A stretch of 64,000 nucleotides of DNA from Campylorhamphus procurvoides (lineage: Eukaryota; Chordata; Aves; Passeriformes; Dendrocolaptidae): contig WBMV01004769.1 of NCBI GenBank assembly GCA_013396655.1, positions 343,783 through 407,782 of the forward strand. The letters run 5' to 3'. The position numbers and the translations under genes were made by a program. Numbering within the stretch: position 1 is the stretch's first letter; every line of letters starts with the position of its first letter. Shown one piece after another: positions 50,462-61,270 of the stretch. The notes below the pieces were generated by a model. The model was not told the DNA's origin, searched no databases, and worked only from the letters and a program-made list of their open reading frames with translations.

Positions 50462-50606
50462 TTAGTGCTTTTCAGATGTGCATTGCGAAGCATCTCAGTG
50501 AGAAACAGTTACAGTCCCCATTTACAGACTGGGAAGCTGAGGCACAGACCAAGTGACTTGCTTATCTCATGCAGCAAATCTGAGGTCACAGCCCAGATTC
50601 CAGCAT
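50462..50606 (-). mobile_element. MIR/CORE-SINE-like fragment
   Basis: The plus strand carries CCCCATTTACAGACTGGGAA, then GCTGAGGCACAGACCAAGTG, ACTTGC and GTCACAGCCCAGATTCCAGC. This is the well-known MIR-type order, complement strand: 'ccccattttacagatgaggaaactgaggcacagagaggttaagtgacttgcc' followed by 'aggtcacacagc' and 'cagattcgaaccc'. The 5' flank AGTGCTTTTCAGATGTG fits the '.gcgctttacaa' part. SINEs of this group were active in early amniotes, so the copy is a relic. A tRNA-derived head is not visible. Confidence 0.78.
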
Positions 50607-52770
50607 GAGAGAATTTTACTTGGTTTCCTGCCTTTTCAGCCACCTTTCATTTTCCAATTAAAATGCTGAGACAAAATAAAAATCTGGATCATTTGATGAT
50701 AACAAAGGGAAAAACCAAACAACAACGCAAAGCAAAACCCAAAACGCAAAGAACAGGGCAAGCATATTGCCATGATTAGAAAATCTGAATTTAAATTAGA
50801 AAAAATTTACTAACCTTGTGCAATCTTTTTTTTTTCCAAAAGGAAATATAGCAAAACATTTTCCAGAATAAACAGCTCTTCGTTGGCTCTAAGTCACTCA
50901 CTGAAAAATAACTCTTCTGTCCAAAAATTGTTATTTTGAATCATAGCTCTATCCTCATTACTGGGATACATATGTAGAAAGAGAGAGGGAAGAATGAGAA
51001 TTGCTTTGCTTTATTGTGATAGCTGCAAGAACTGTTTAGTATATTTGCAAGACATGTTTTTTGCATAAAATGCAGTGGCTTTGTGAGTGACTCTCAGAAG
51101 TAATGTTTCACTGTTTATATATAAAAATATACATACGAAACATTCATTGAAGCGTATGTATAATGTTTCATAAGCCCAATGGAACAACAGCTGTAAATCA
51201 TTACCAAAATGAGAAATTAAAACCACCTTTTGTGTCAGCTCTGTAGAGGGCAGGGAGTTATTTATAAGATACCCTAAATATATAGTTGAGTTTCCTACAG
51301 AACTATAAAAAAGGTACAGCAGCTACTCATAAAGCTGAGTCAGTGACTGTAAAAAGATGAGTTTGTGGAGCAGTGCTGAGCTGGACCAGAGAGATCACGG
51401 TGACATTTAGTGGTTACAATACCACTGGAACAGCAACCACCTCCTCCAGAGGAAGTGGTAATGTGCTTACTCAAATTTTCTGCCCTCCCTCAGGTTCCTG
51501 AATTCACAATCTGAAAGTCTTCAGCAGGCTTAAATCCGGAGACAATAATGCTCCGCAACACTTCCTTATGCAGGAAGCTTTAAATTACAAGGATGGATTA
51601 TTTTAATTGCTACTCTTTGAGTTCTTTGCTTGAGCTATTGGTAAACATCTATGGCAAAACATATGGATATCGAAGTAATAGCTGTGTCAGACCACCGTGT
51701 TTTGTAGCTCCTCTACTACAAATTTTGCACCCAGTGTTTTTGGTAAAGACTATTAGAGGTGGAAATATTCATAAAGAACTTGTAGGTAGTAGCTTTATGT
51801 CCTCACATTAGTAAACTGCCCACTAAGTTAGCCAGCATGGGTCATCTGTAAACAAGTCTTGAAGATACGGAGCAAAGTCTGAATTGCAGCAAAAGAAAGT
51901 CAGGGACCCCATAGTGCTAAAAGCCTGTTTCAACCATTCGTATTTCTGCCTCCTTGTGTTAGTGAAATCCTAATGAGAATGCTTCTATAAAGTAATAAAT
52001 AGAGATAAGTTTAAGCTGAAATTCTGGATCCAAATGTGTTTGGATTATGATTTTTTCATCTCGTTAAATGAGAATTCGGGTCAACATTGCTGTTACCAAG
52101 AAATATTTAGTAGAATTTAAAGGCACTGCTCCTTATTATGGGGATCACAAATCATATCCTCCAGTGCAGAAAGAGATCTGCATAGTAGACAGTAAAGTGC
52201 CCTGCAATCATCTCCGAGTCTTGCAGGGCCCTTTGCTAATGACAACCCTTTTCCAGGCTGTCACATGCAGCATAGAAGGGGACAGGGAATTCACTCTGTC
52301 CCCGTCTTCTCCAACAACTAGCCTGGGTGCCTCCTGGCACTCTTCAAATGTCAAGATACTTGCTGCCACCACATCAGATGCCATATAGCCTTTTTAATCT
52401 TAAATTACCACTGCCTTCACAGGCAAGCCTGAGAAGAGAGAAAGGACAGGAGGGAAAAGAGAAGGAGGCAAGAGTTCCGACTGCCCAAGGAGATGTCAGA
52501 GTCAGTAAACCCCTTCCCATTTCTTTCAGCAGAGGATGCAGCTAATTCTTCTTTTCTGTCCTTTGCTGAGAGCTTGCACCTCTCCTCAAGACCTCAGCAT
52601 CCAGCTCTCTTTCAGCCCTGAGCTCCCTACATCTTCTTGCCTTTGGGTGTGAGGAGTCTGCTTTGCCACAGAATGCATGTTCCCAAGTCATAGCTTGTAA
52701 TAGTAAACAACACCAAGCTCTTACATAAAACTTTTTACTCCCTTAGAGCTGGAAAGAAGGGCAGGTTTCA
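50607..52770. other. 2.2 kb of unique DNA, no gene recognised
   Basis: No exon or mobile element recognised. A purine-rich tract lies at 52426-52476 (GAGAAGAGAGAAAGGACAGG type). A frame of 106 codons (52068-52388, plus) has no known motif. Confidence 0.55.
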
Positions 52771-52860
52771 CTGTCCCTATTTTATAGATGTAAGAACTTA
52801 TATTCAAAGAAGGTCAGCTAAACTTGACGGAGGTCATCCAGCAAACAGGAACAGAGAGCT
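52771..52860 (-). mobile_element. Second MIR/CORE-SINE-like fragment
   Basis: The plus strand reads CTGTCCCTATTTTATAGATG, then TAAGAACTTATATTCAAAG, AGGTCAGCTAAACTTGACGG and AGGTCATCCAGCAAACAGGA. This follows 'ccccattttatagatgaggaaactgaggcacagagaggttaagtgacttgcccaaggtcacacagc'. It is more diverged than the copy at 50.5 kb but has the same orientation and block order. Confidence 0.68.
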
Positions 52861-55800
52861 TCTTGGGGTCTTACTGACCGCAGCTGAGATGTCTTAGGTC
52901 CTGTTTCACTTTCAGTTTGCCTTTACTCAGGTGTGACATATATCTAAACATCTGAGTGAACAGTTAGTTGTTCCACATCATGATTTTATGTCAGTTAAAT
53001 TTCAAACAATATGGTGCTGCACACAGGGATGCTGATCAAAGGCTGTATAAATTGCAACATTATTCCACTTATCTTAGCATGGAAACTGCTGCTTGAAGGC
53101 AAGAGGATTGCAGTGTGCACGTGCACAAGTAGCAGTAGACAACTGAGTGCAAACACAGCAGATGGTGACAAGGCAGTAGCAGCAAAGAGATAAAACTGTC
53201 AAATTCAAAGCGAAGCCTAAAGGCAGCTCAACCATGCCCTCTAATATACAGTTATAAAGAGAGGGTGAAAAAGGAAATACTGGCTCTTTGGTACACTGTA
53301 GGGTTCAGTTTGTTCTGTCCTCTACTGGGCAGTGGCTGTCTCCCTTGAACTGACCAGTGGTGGGTACACCAGTGCCATAGTGCACTGAGACCACAGGCTT
53401 GAAAGGAGGAAAGGTTTATTTGTGTTTCTTCCCTGAGCTGCTCCACAGGCCAAAAACTAGACAGATCCAGTGCCTTACAAGACAGGGGGACATACTCAGA
53501 CTAGGTGTAAAACAATGTTGGTGCACACATTGGCCAGAACAGTGGGCAATCAGCTACTCAGTGGTTTACTGCAGCTGTTAAATACCAGATGGAAAATAAG
53601 GGTGCTCCAAGTTTTTTGGCATTAATAAAATAAATCAAAATAAAATAAATAAGGGAATGTGTATATATTCAGTTATCGCCATCCAGTTTCCAGCTAACCA
53701 TTTAGTCACAAAACCAAATAGTTGATTTGTATGGATTCATTATAAAGGGAAACAGCCGTAGTCAAATTGTCTTTAGCCTCATTACCAAATATTCTAGAAA
53801 AGACAGGAAGCAAAGTCCTAATCTAATTGTGCTATAGCCTGATGCTAATAATTATGTATTCAATATGATAGCTAAATTAATGGATTTATCTGTCTTATCC
53901 AAAAAAGATTAGATCAACTTGTGTTTTTGGCTAAGCAACACTGCATTTAATTTTCATAGTCTTGTTCAATCCCTTTTGTAATTTTGCAAAGGATTAAGAC
54001 ACTTTCATTGGCAACTAGGTCTGCTTATAGTACTATTCCAAAGGAGTAGATTTCCCTCTTGTTCTGGTCTAATTCACCTCTTCCAGCATAAAAGAGCTTG
54101 CCCATGGGAATTCCTGGGTAAAAAGCCAATATGGCCAGCCCTAACATCCCTTCCCCACACAGTACATATGCAGGGTTTAGGAACTTTTTCTATTCCTCTC
54201 TTCTTTACAAGGCCTGACAGTGAGCTTGAATTTGAACGTCATGTAACCCCAGCTGCACCCATATTGCCTGTAAGGACTGAATTTGATCTTAGACCAAAAG
54301 TTTTCCCTATCTATGCCTGAAGGATCAGTTACCTCACCCCAGTGCTGAGCCAGGGTGGAAGGCAACATACAGGCTGTGGAAACACAAAGAAACTAACATA
54401 ATAGCATAGGCATTCCCACTGACATTATAATACACTTCCTTCAAGCTCTTAACCCAGGATTCAGATCATGAATCAGCCCGTTTATCCCCCAATGTCCTTC
54501 CCCTAATACAATGAGTCTAGCTTAAAGGATGTAAATACATACATATGTACATATGTATGTACATATACATACAATTTTTTTAAGCAATAGAGTTATCTTC
54601 TTAACCTACTACCTTTTAGAACTATCAAGCTTTTATGTATGTTTTCTTGACTATAAGAGGTATATTCACCTTTGGAAAAAAAAAGGTAAATGAACATTTC
54701 TACATAACTGCCTGAACCCAGAAAGTAAAGAAACCTGGCCATGTAGAAGTCAATGAAGAATCTGCCATCACCTGTCCAGACAGAGCTTCACTTTTGCTGT
54801 TAAATGCAGTCAACTTGATATATTTTATTATTGCTTTTCTTATCATTTAAAAAGTAAACTTTTGTGCTGCTAGTTCATTCATCTAATACAAAAATAAAAG
54901 GTTTTCAGTAAAGGGAAGTAAAAGTATTAGTATTATTTTAAATCACTATAGAAAAACAATGAAAAGCATATTAAAACTAAGAGTTCATAAATGTTTAGCA
55001 TCCTAAAGTTTAGATATTGGGAGCCAAAAAAGAATTACACTGTCTTTCTTGCCTACCTGTATCTATTAATTTTCATAGCCCAAATCCCTTTGTAACACTT
55101 TTTTCCCCTCTAGTGACCCAACTACTTTAGATTTTTTACTACTCCTTATTTTCTAAAAACACTGCAGCAATTTTAATCCTCCAGACATGTAAGACTTCAT
55201 ATAAAAGAGTAGAAATATCCTACAGAAAGCAAACAAGTCACTTTTATATAAAAGCAGCCCTGACTAAATTAAATCTCAGTCACAAGAAGCTGGGTATATA
55301 ACTATTCAAGTCAACATCCATTTAGGCTATGCATTAAGCCTTTTTATCACTTGCTCTATTATGAGAAACAATAAACTGTTATACTGTGATTGCTACAGTC
55401 CTGTTCTCTGGGAAGTAGTTTAAGTCCTCTTTCCTCCCCACATGCAATTTTAAACCCAGTGATAGAGTAATTTCCTCAGTGGTAGGCTTCTTGTATAAAA
55501 CTCAGTAAGCACATTTTTTAAATATAATTTTAAAATCATTCTTATGCATATGGTTCAAAGTGAATTTATGAGTAGAGCATGTATATGGAATATTTAAAAA
55601 TATTTTTCTTGATAGCCACCAAGAACTTTTCTTTGGCTTTTTACTTAATGTACAATGAAGAGCTTTCATATTCTGTGTATGTTTTTATAACTGAAATCCT
55701 CTATTTTACACAGTCCTGAAGTTTCAAGGACAGAATTCTGAAGGAAATATATATTTTATTTCCACATATCACAATCTAGACACTCATGTTGACTGGTGGT

Positions 55801-56920
55801 TATTCCAGCTTTGGAAAGGCTGTATTTTTATGTATTGTGCAGGCCTACTGATCTTTCTGGAGCCACTCAGCCTCTGAAGAAATGCACAAAATTTTTTGTC
55901 TGAAATTCCAGACTTAGAAAAATTCACATTTGATGTGTTGTTCCAGTACTCATAGTAATGAAGTTAAGGATGACAATGTGCATAAGCCTTCACAGCAGCA
56001 AACTCTCTAAGATCAAAAGTGAAAGAAGTATGACTTTGCTGGAGACAATAGGCATTTGCCCTATTTTGAGGGAAAGAAAAGATGCAAAAAAGAGTGTACA
56101 ACCTCTGACATCTTTTGTCAATGTTCAAGTTTGCCACAATGCACTCTGGACACTGGGGCAATTTTTATACAACAACATTTTTAATCATTGCTAAGATATT
56201 GCTGAACTAACTGGTGCCTCCACTCACTACAGTTACTTTAAAGCTATAAATGAGCCTCAAGTTTGCATTGCCATGACTTTCCTAGCACAATGCTTCCTCA
56301 GTGCTCAAAGAATACACAGGTAGAAGTGTTGTCACAGGAAATGCTAGGATGGCTCAACAGTTTTTCTCTGTGAAGTTAACTAATAAAACATCCAAACACA
56401 TGACTTCCAAGGAGCCCAGTATAGTGAACTCACACCATAAGGTTTGCATTCCCAAAGCTTGCCCATCATTGGCTCTGAACCAGAAGTCAGCCCACTTAAC
56501 TTTTATTGCCAGGTGAAGAAAATGAAGAGTTTCTTGCATTGACCATTCTCCTTTATGTAAGGGACATTTAATGTACTTCCATTGCAAGACTGTCAACTTG
56601 TCTGTGTGACATGGATTTTTGGTTTGACAATCACAGGTCAAGCATGGAAGTCCAAAGTACAAACTGAAGGAAAAAACACCTTGCTCTTCCTGAAGAAGGA
56701 ATTAAATGTCCCTGAGAGTCTTTAACCTGTTCCTGTGATGACTGTTTCCAGACCACAAATCATGTTAATAGTCAGTGTGGGTGACGTAGGAGTCAATTCC
56801 CAGCAAAAATAAGGGACTGTGAGGAGCTGAAGGAGCAGACCATGCTCTGATGGTCTCTCCTCATCTGCACCCTCCTGACCTGCATCAACTTCAATTACTT
56901 CAGACACTGATCAAGGCAAG
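52861..56920. other. 4.1 kb of unique DNA, no gene recognised
   Basis: AT-rich unique sequence without a recognised exon. The short stretch 53620-53650 is an A-rich run of AAATAAAAT words. Open frames at 56.3-56.7 kb on both strands look random. Confidence 0.55.
54536..54561. repeat. Perfect 26-bp palindrome in a TACA/TATG simple repeat
   Basis: The 26 bases are identical to their own reverse complement, with no spacer. The half-site is TACATACATATGT. The surrounding 54530-54575 is an ATAC/GTAT microsatellite, so the symmetry comes from a repeat whose strand register flips at the centre. Confidence 0.93.
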
Positions 56921-56928
56921 GAGGTGTC

Positions 56929-57000
56929 TTGGTTCAGTTTTCCTCTGGAGCCAACAGAGAGAAATAAGGGGCTCCCCAAGGCAAATCAAAAATTTAAAAT
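56929..57000 (+). mobile_element. Possible endogenous retrovirus LTR fragment
   Basis: The stretch starts with TGTCTTGGTT, then has GGAGCC, and after that AAATAAGGGGCTCCCCAAGG leading into CAAATC. I recall a songbird LTR group with these words in this order, starting TGTCTTGGTTTG and containing an 'aattaaggggctctcaggcaaa' block. Spacing is shorter here, so deletions must be assumed, and no second LTR, target-site duplication or internal viral sequence is seen. It may equally be chance. Confidence 0.25.
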
Positions 57001-60000
57001 CAAAAAGCTCCTAAGCCCTTTGCTCCCTTCTATGAGGTTTATCCACACATTGCTGGGTGCAATAACCTCTACAATTGCTACTGGATGTGGAGCACATTTG
57101 AATGCCACTCCCTTCTGCACTAAGAGGCATACACCTCTAAAAGCTTCTGATTTGCACTTCCTTTCTGACACATTGTAAATCAAAATCTTTCTAGGGAGCG
57201 CTGCCTCAGAAAGCACATTTATGCTGCTGGGGTTTTTTTTGTTTAATTGTAGTGTTTTGCCCACATCCCTCTTGAATCACATCTTCTTTATTAGAGACTG
57301 TCTCTGCATTTTTCAGGATGATAAAAGCCAGACTGCAAGTCAATGATGAGACAGCATTGCTTATGTTGCTCTCATCATCACTTATTCCATAATGTGAAGG
57401 TGGAGCAGGTGATGTGTCTATTTTGAGGCAAAGGGTGTTTAGTGGTGGCTCCCGCCCTGCTCCATTACAGATTGCCCATAAGGAAACAGAGCTCAGAGGA
57501 ATGGAAGCGACACTGGAGAGTTAATCACACGGCTCCTTCCCGATGAGAACACAAAACTTAGCTATTAGCTGACTTCATGTAGAAAGCCCTGGGATTTGCT
57601 GCAGAAGAGACTGGGGGTGAAGAGAATAGCTTGCGGATAGAAAGCCTCAAGTTAAAGAAAGAAAATTACACTGTTTGAAAGCGTCAGCAGGGGCAAGGGA
57701 AAAGCCCCTGCAGCAAAGACTGAGCCACTTACTGGTATCTCAGGCAACATTTTAATAAGCTCAAATCTCGGGAAACAGAATTCTGCAAGATATAATTTGA
57801 GGTTCATTTTGGTTCTGAGAGAACCTGAAGGAAAATTTAGCAGAGGAATCTCCATGGGAAAGTTCTTTCCACAACCATACACTTTCCATTCTCCACACAC
57901 CTGCCACAGAGACCTCTCTCAGGGAGTCTCTTTGCTGGTGAGCAGAAAGATGGGGACTCAGATCAGACAGGAAAGGTGCATCTGGCACAGTAAGTAATAT
58001 GGCAGCAAAATAACAGAGTTGAGCCATTTGGTGGGAAAAAGTTATGAGTGTATTTCCATGGGAAGGTTCTGAGCCACAGCCCTGTGACTGTAGACAGGCT
58101 GAAGAGGTTGCAACGCGTAACAGTTCAGGGAGACCAGCTGGGCCACCACCGAGGATGAGAGACCAGCAGAGATGTCTTGGCTCATGGGAGGGGAACATAA
58201 GAAGAGAGAAAACTGTAGGAACAGAAGACTGAAAAGAGTTGACAGGTCTGGCTGGTGGGGACCAGGGCACAGTGTCCTTATAGGATATTTTGAGCTACTG
58301 CATAGCCAACAATGATGTTAGAAGCAATATCCCAATCACTCAAAGGAGCTAAACTTAGCCAGATTACCAGGTCTAATTGATTCCTGAATGCATAGCTGTC
58401 TGTCCACCTTCTGCAGGGCTCTTCCAGTAGCTGAAACAAACTCTAGAGGGTTTGGTGACACTGAGTGCTGGGGTTCTATCAGTCTATCACAGCTCACCTT
58501 TGTCAAAACCCACAGGCCAGATTTCTATCTGTCCCAGATAAAATGCTGAGTTGAAAATCTTTCTAAATCCCAACCTCCCTCTCTGCCTTCTGCTCCCTAT
58601 GGCACTATGTCTTCAGATTTGTAAATTAGCAAGTGTACCTAAACAGGAATGCCAAAACAGACTTTCTACATATTCTTAAAACTAGGTTCTGGGAATTGCT
58701 TTATCCTGCTATTACCAACTGTCCTTATCACCTGACACCACCTTCTCCTTAATTCTGTTGGTTACTCCTTCAAAGAGGGCTCTAGCCAATGTTATTCCTC
58801 TATGAAAACAAATTCACCTCTTACATGGGGATATAAATGCATGGTTGTGTCCCAAGAAAAAGCACAGACAGATGGGAAGCAAGATATTCTCGGAAACCCA
58901 AAAGGTGATGAGCATTTCATGAGTTAAATTAGATACAAAGGTTACATGTATGTATCTTAGAAGGAAAAAACAGTACAGTTACAAAGGGATCAATCTCTTC
59001 CTTGCTCTCATTCTAACACCATGACAAAAAAAAAAAACCAAAAAGCCAGAAACATGGATTCACTGAGAACACAAGGACATGACCTGCAGTCTTGCAGTTC
59101 CAAACAGCCATGACTCAACTTCCTTCACTTGAAGGAGAGTCAGAACAAAAGCATTTTGGAGTCATGTTGCTGAAGTTAGAGACAAACTATTACACATTCA
59201 TTGCAAGCCTCTGAGGTGAATTTGATGTATATGGTTCCAGGTCTGATGTTATCTGGTGAATTCTCAGGAACCTGAGCTCTCCAAGTGCCAATGAGGAGGC
59301 AGCAAATGCTGTGACTACATGATGCCAGGAAGTTCTGAACACACACTGATGTGTGTATTCATTTTGTCCCTTTAAAATACAAGCCCATTGTACTGGGATA
59401 GTGTGTCTTAATGGCATACAAAGGAAAAAGAGAACTTGTGACCTGACATCAGATTAAAAGAAATGTTTAGCAAATCTGATGCAAAAATTCTTCGGGAAAC
59501 TTGCCACAGAACTTATTCAGTCCAATATCTTTTCTCTCCCCTCCAGCCCTCTAAGCAAACATTTCTTTTTTTTTTTTTTTTTCTTTCTCTGACTATTTTT
59601 TTCTGCTTTGTATTTCTAATTTAAAACAGGAAACATTTTCCTGTCAAAGGATTTCTGGGTTCATTATGAAAAATATTATTAAAAATTCTAGTCAGGGAAA
59701 TGCTACTTTGAGTAACTGTCTTATTGAAAAGAGGGCAATGAGAAGGAAAATATTTACCCCACCCATACTTGCCTCTCACCCAGAAGAGAAAAATGTCATA
59801 TCTAGAAAATTACTGCAGTCCAGGAAGAAAATTACCTTATATATTATATGGAAAACAAACAAACAAAAAAAATCCGACCTCTTGTTCTGAGCCAGGTCAA
59901 TTCTTCAGGTGGAATGGGGTGATCTTGGAGTGGTCAGAGACAATGAACTGCATCCTGTGGCAGAAAGAGGAAAAAAAAAAAAAAGAACTAGAGAAAAGTG

Positions 60001-60194
60001 GAGTGTCAAAATTCAGATTTGGGGAACCATTTTATTCATCACCCAATTATGTTAACTGATCTACTAGATACAATGAATGACACTAGATCATTCATGGACT
60101 GACTCAAAATCTCTCAGAGACTGCCCTTCTATTACCTCCAATTGGCTTTCAGGCCCATAGATGCTGTGCACTGAGATACACTGAGACCCGTATG
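57001..60194. other. 3.2 kb of unique DNA, no gene recognised
   Basis: GC content is higher at 57.4-58.3 kb, with scattered CpGs (for example near 57451, 57510, 57530 and 57541). The longest open frame in the window (58270-57761, minus, 169 codons) lies there; I see no domain in it. A T run of 17 at 59566-59582 and an A run of 14 at 59971-59984 are simple tracts. Confidence 0.5.
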
Positions 60195-60305
60195 CAGCCA
60201 AGTAAGCACATATTTAACTTGCTCCATGATAATAGTCCCGCTGAACTCCCAGGATTACCCCCACTGCTTAAATACTTGCTTATGTGCTTTGCTTGGCTCA
60301 TAGAC
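60195..60305. repeat. Old palindromic amniote repeat, copy B
   Basis: The left arm GCCAAGTAAGCACATATTTA faces a right arm TTGCTTATGTGCTTTGCTTG, its approximate inverse. Between them lies ATAGTCCCGCTGAACTCCC. This is the same plan as the repeat at 20.6 kb: 'aagcacatgcttaa' arms and an 'agtcccattgaactcaatggg'-like centre. Imperfect terminal inverted repeats of about 20 bp and lack of coding suggest a MITE-like relic. I cannot name the family. Confidence 0.55.
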
Positions 60306-61212
60306 CAGAGTTCCACTAGTATTGCTTCAGAAATTAATTTGGCTCAACTTCCACCAAAATGCTGCAGATATTTGAAGGTGTTTGAACAGAATTTAACAGC
60401 AGTTTCACTGCAACAGTAGACAGAGAATAACAAGCAGTAATTATTTCTCTTAAAAATTTTCTGGTGAAGAAGGCTAAGAAAATGTTAGTCCTACACAAAG
60501 CATTACAGTTTGTTATTATGACCATGTCTGACACAATGGGAATTTCAAAGCAGGACTTAAAAGCGGCCAACACATATCTATGATTACTAACTGCCTTGCA
60601 CTAATTCTTACCTGCAAGTGTTTCATTTATTGTTGGGAAAAGGTTGCAGTGGAATTGTCTTTTACTTCCTTTTTTTGCCTTCTTTTTAATAATTCCCATG
60701 GAAATACTTATTTAGGATGACCATTATTTTTTCATGAACAAGGTTGTAAATATGTAATGGAACATAAATATTTTGTATTTAGACTAATAAAAAATTCAGC
60801 TCCATAAAAGATTTATCCCCACTAAAAATAATTTGGCCTCAAATAAGAATCAGTGGCAGTAACATATGAAGCAAATGTTTCTTCAGTAAGAAAAACAGAG
60901 AATTTAAACAAATACTTCCAAACATTTTTGGCAGGTATTTGCACAAATGTAAAAATGAGTTTATGTTAGATGCACCTACACCTGGGACAACAAGGAGGAG
61001 TCTTTAAAATATTCTAAGACCCAAGCTTAGGGGCAGGTAAACTCAGGGGATAAGACAGTGTCCTACAAAAGTGTCCATTAGAGAGAATTAGACCTCCCAC
61101 ATAAAAATAATTATTTAATGGAAACATAGCTACAGAAACACACATTGACATTCTGCCTATAGCCAGTAATCTGGTCTTGTCTTCATTTTACACTAGTTAA
61201 GGCCTACATCTC
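60306..61212. other. Unique AT-rich DNA, no gene recognised
   Basis: No gene or repeat recognised. Confidence 0.55.
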
Positions 61213-61270
61213 TTGAATGATCTGCAAAGGTTCCTTCCATCCCAAATCATTCTATGGTTTTATGATTCCT
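61213..61270 (+). mobile_element. CR1 3'-end fragment
   Basis: TTGAATGATCTGCAAAGGTT is followed by CCTTCCATCCCAAATCATTC and the tail TATGGTTTTATGATTCC. This is the CR1 3' terminus ('gatgatctttaaaggtcccttccaacccaaaccattctatgattctatgatt') with few changes and about two tail octamers. Confidence 0.88.

Noticed and set aside
57761..58270. Longest open frame outside the CR1 (169 codons, minus strand)
   Set aside because: No recognisable domain, signal or family resemblance. With about 5-6% stop codons per frame and some 128,000 codon positions in six frames, an open stretch of this length is about what chance gives. The locally higher GC content makes it easier still.
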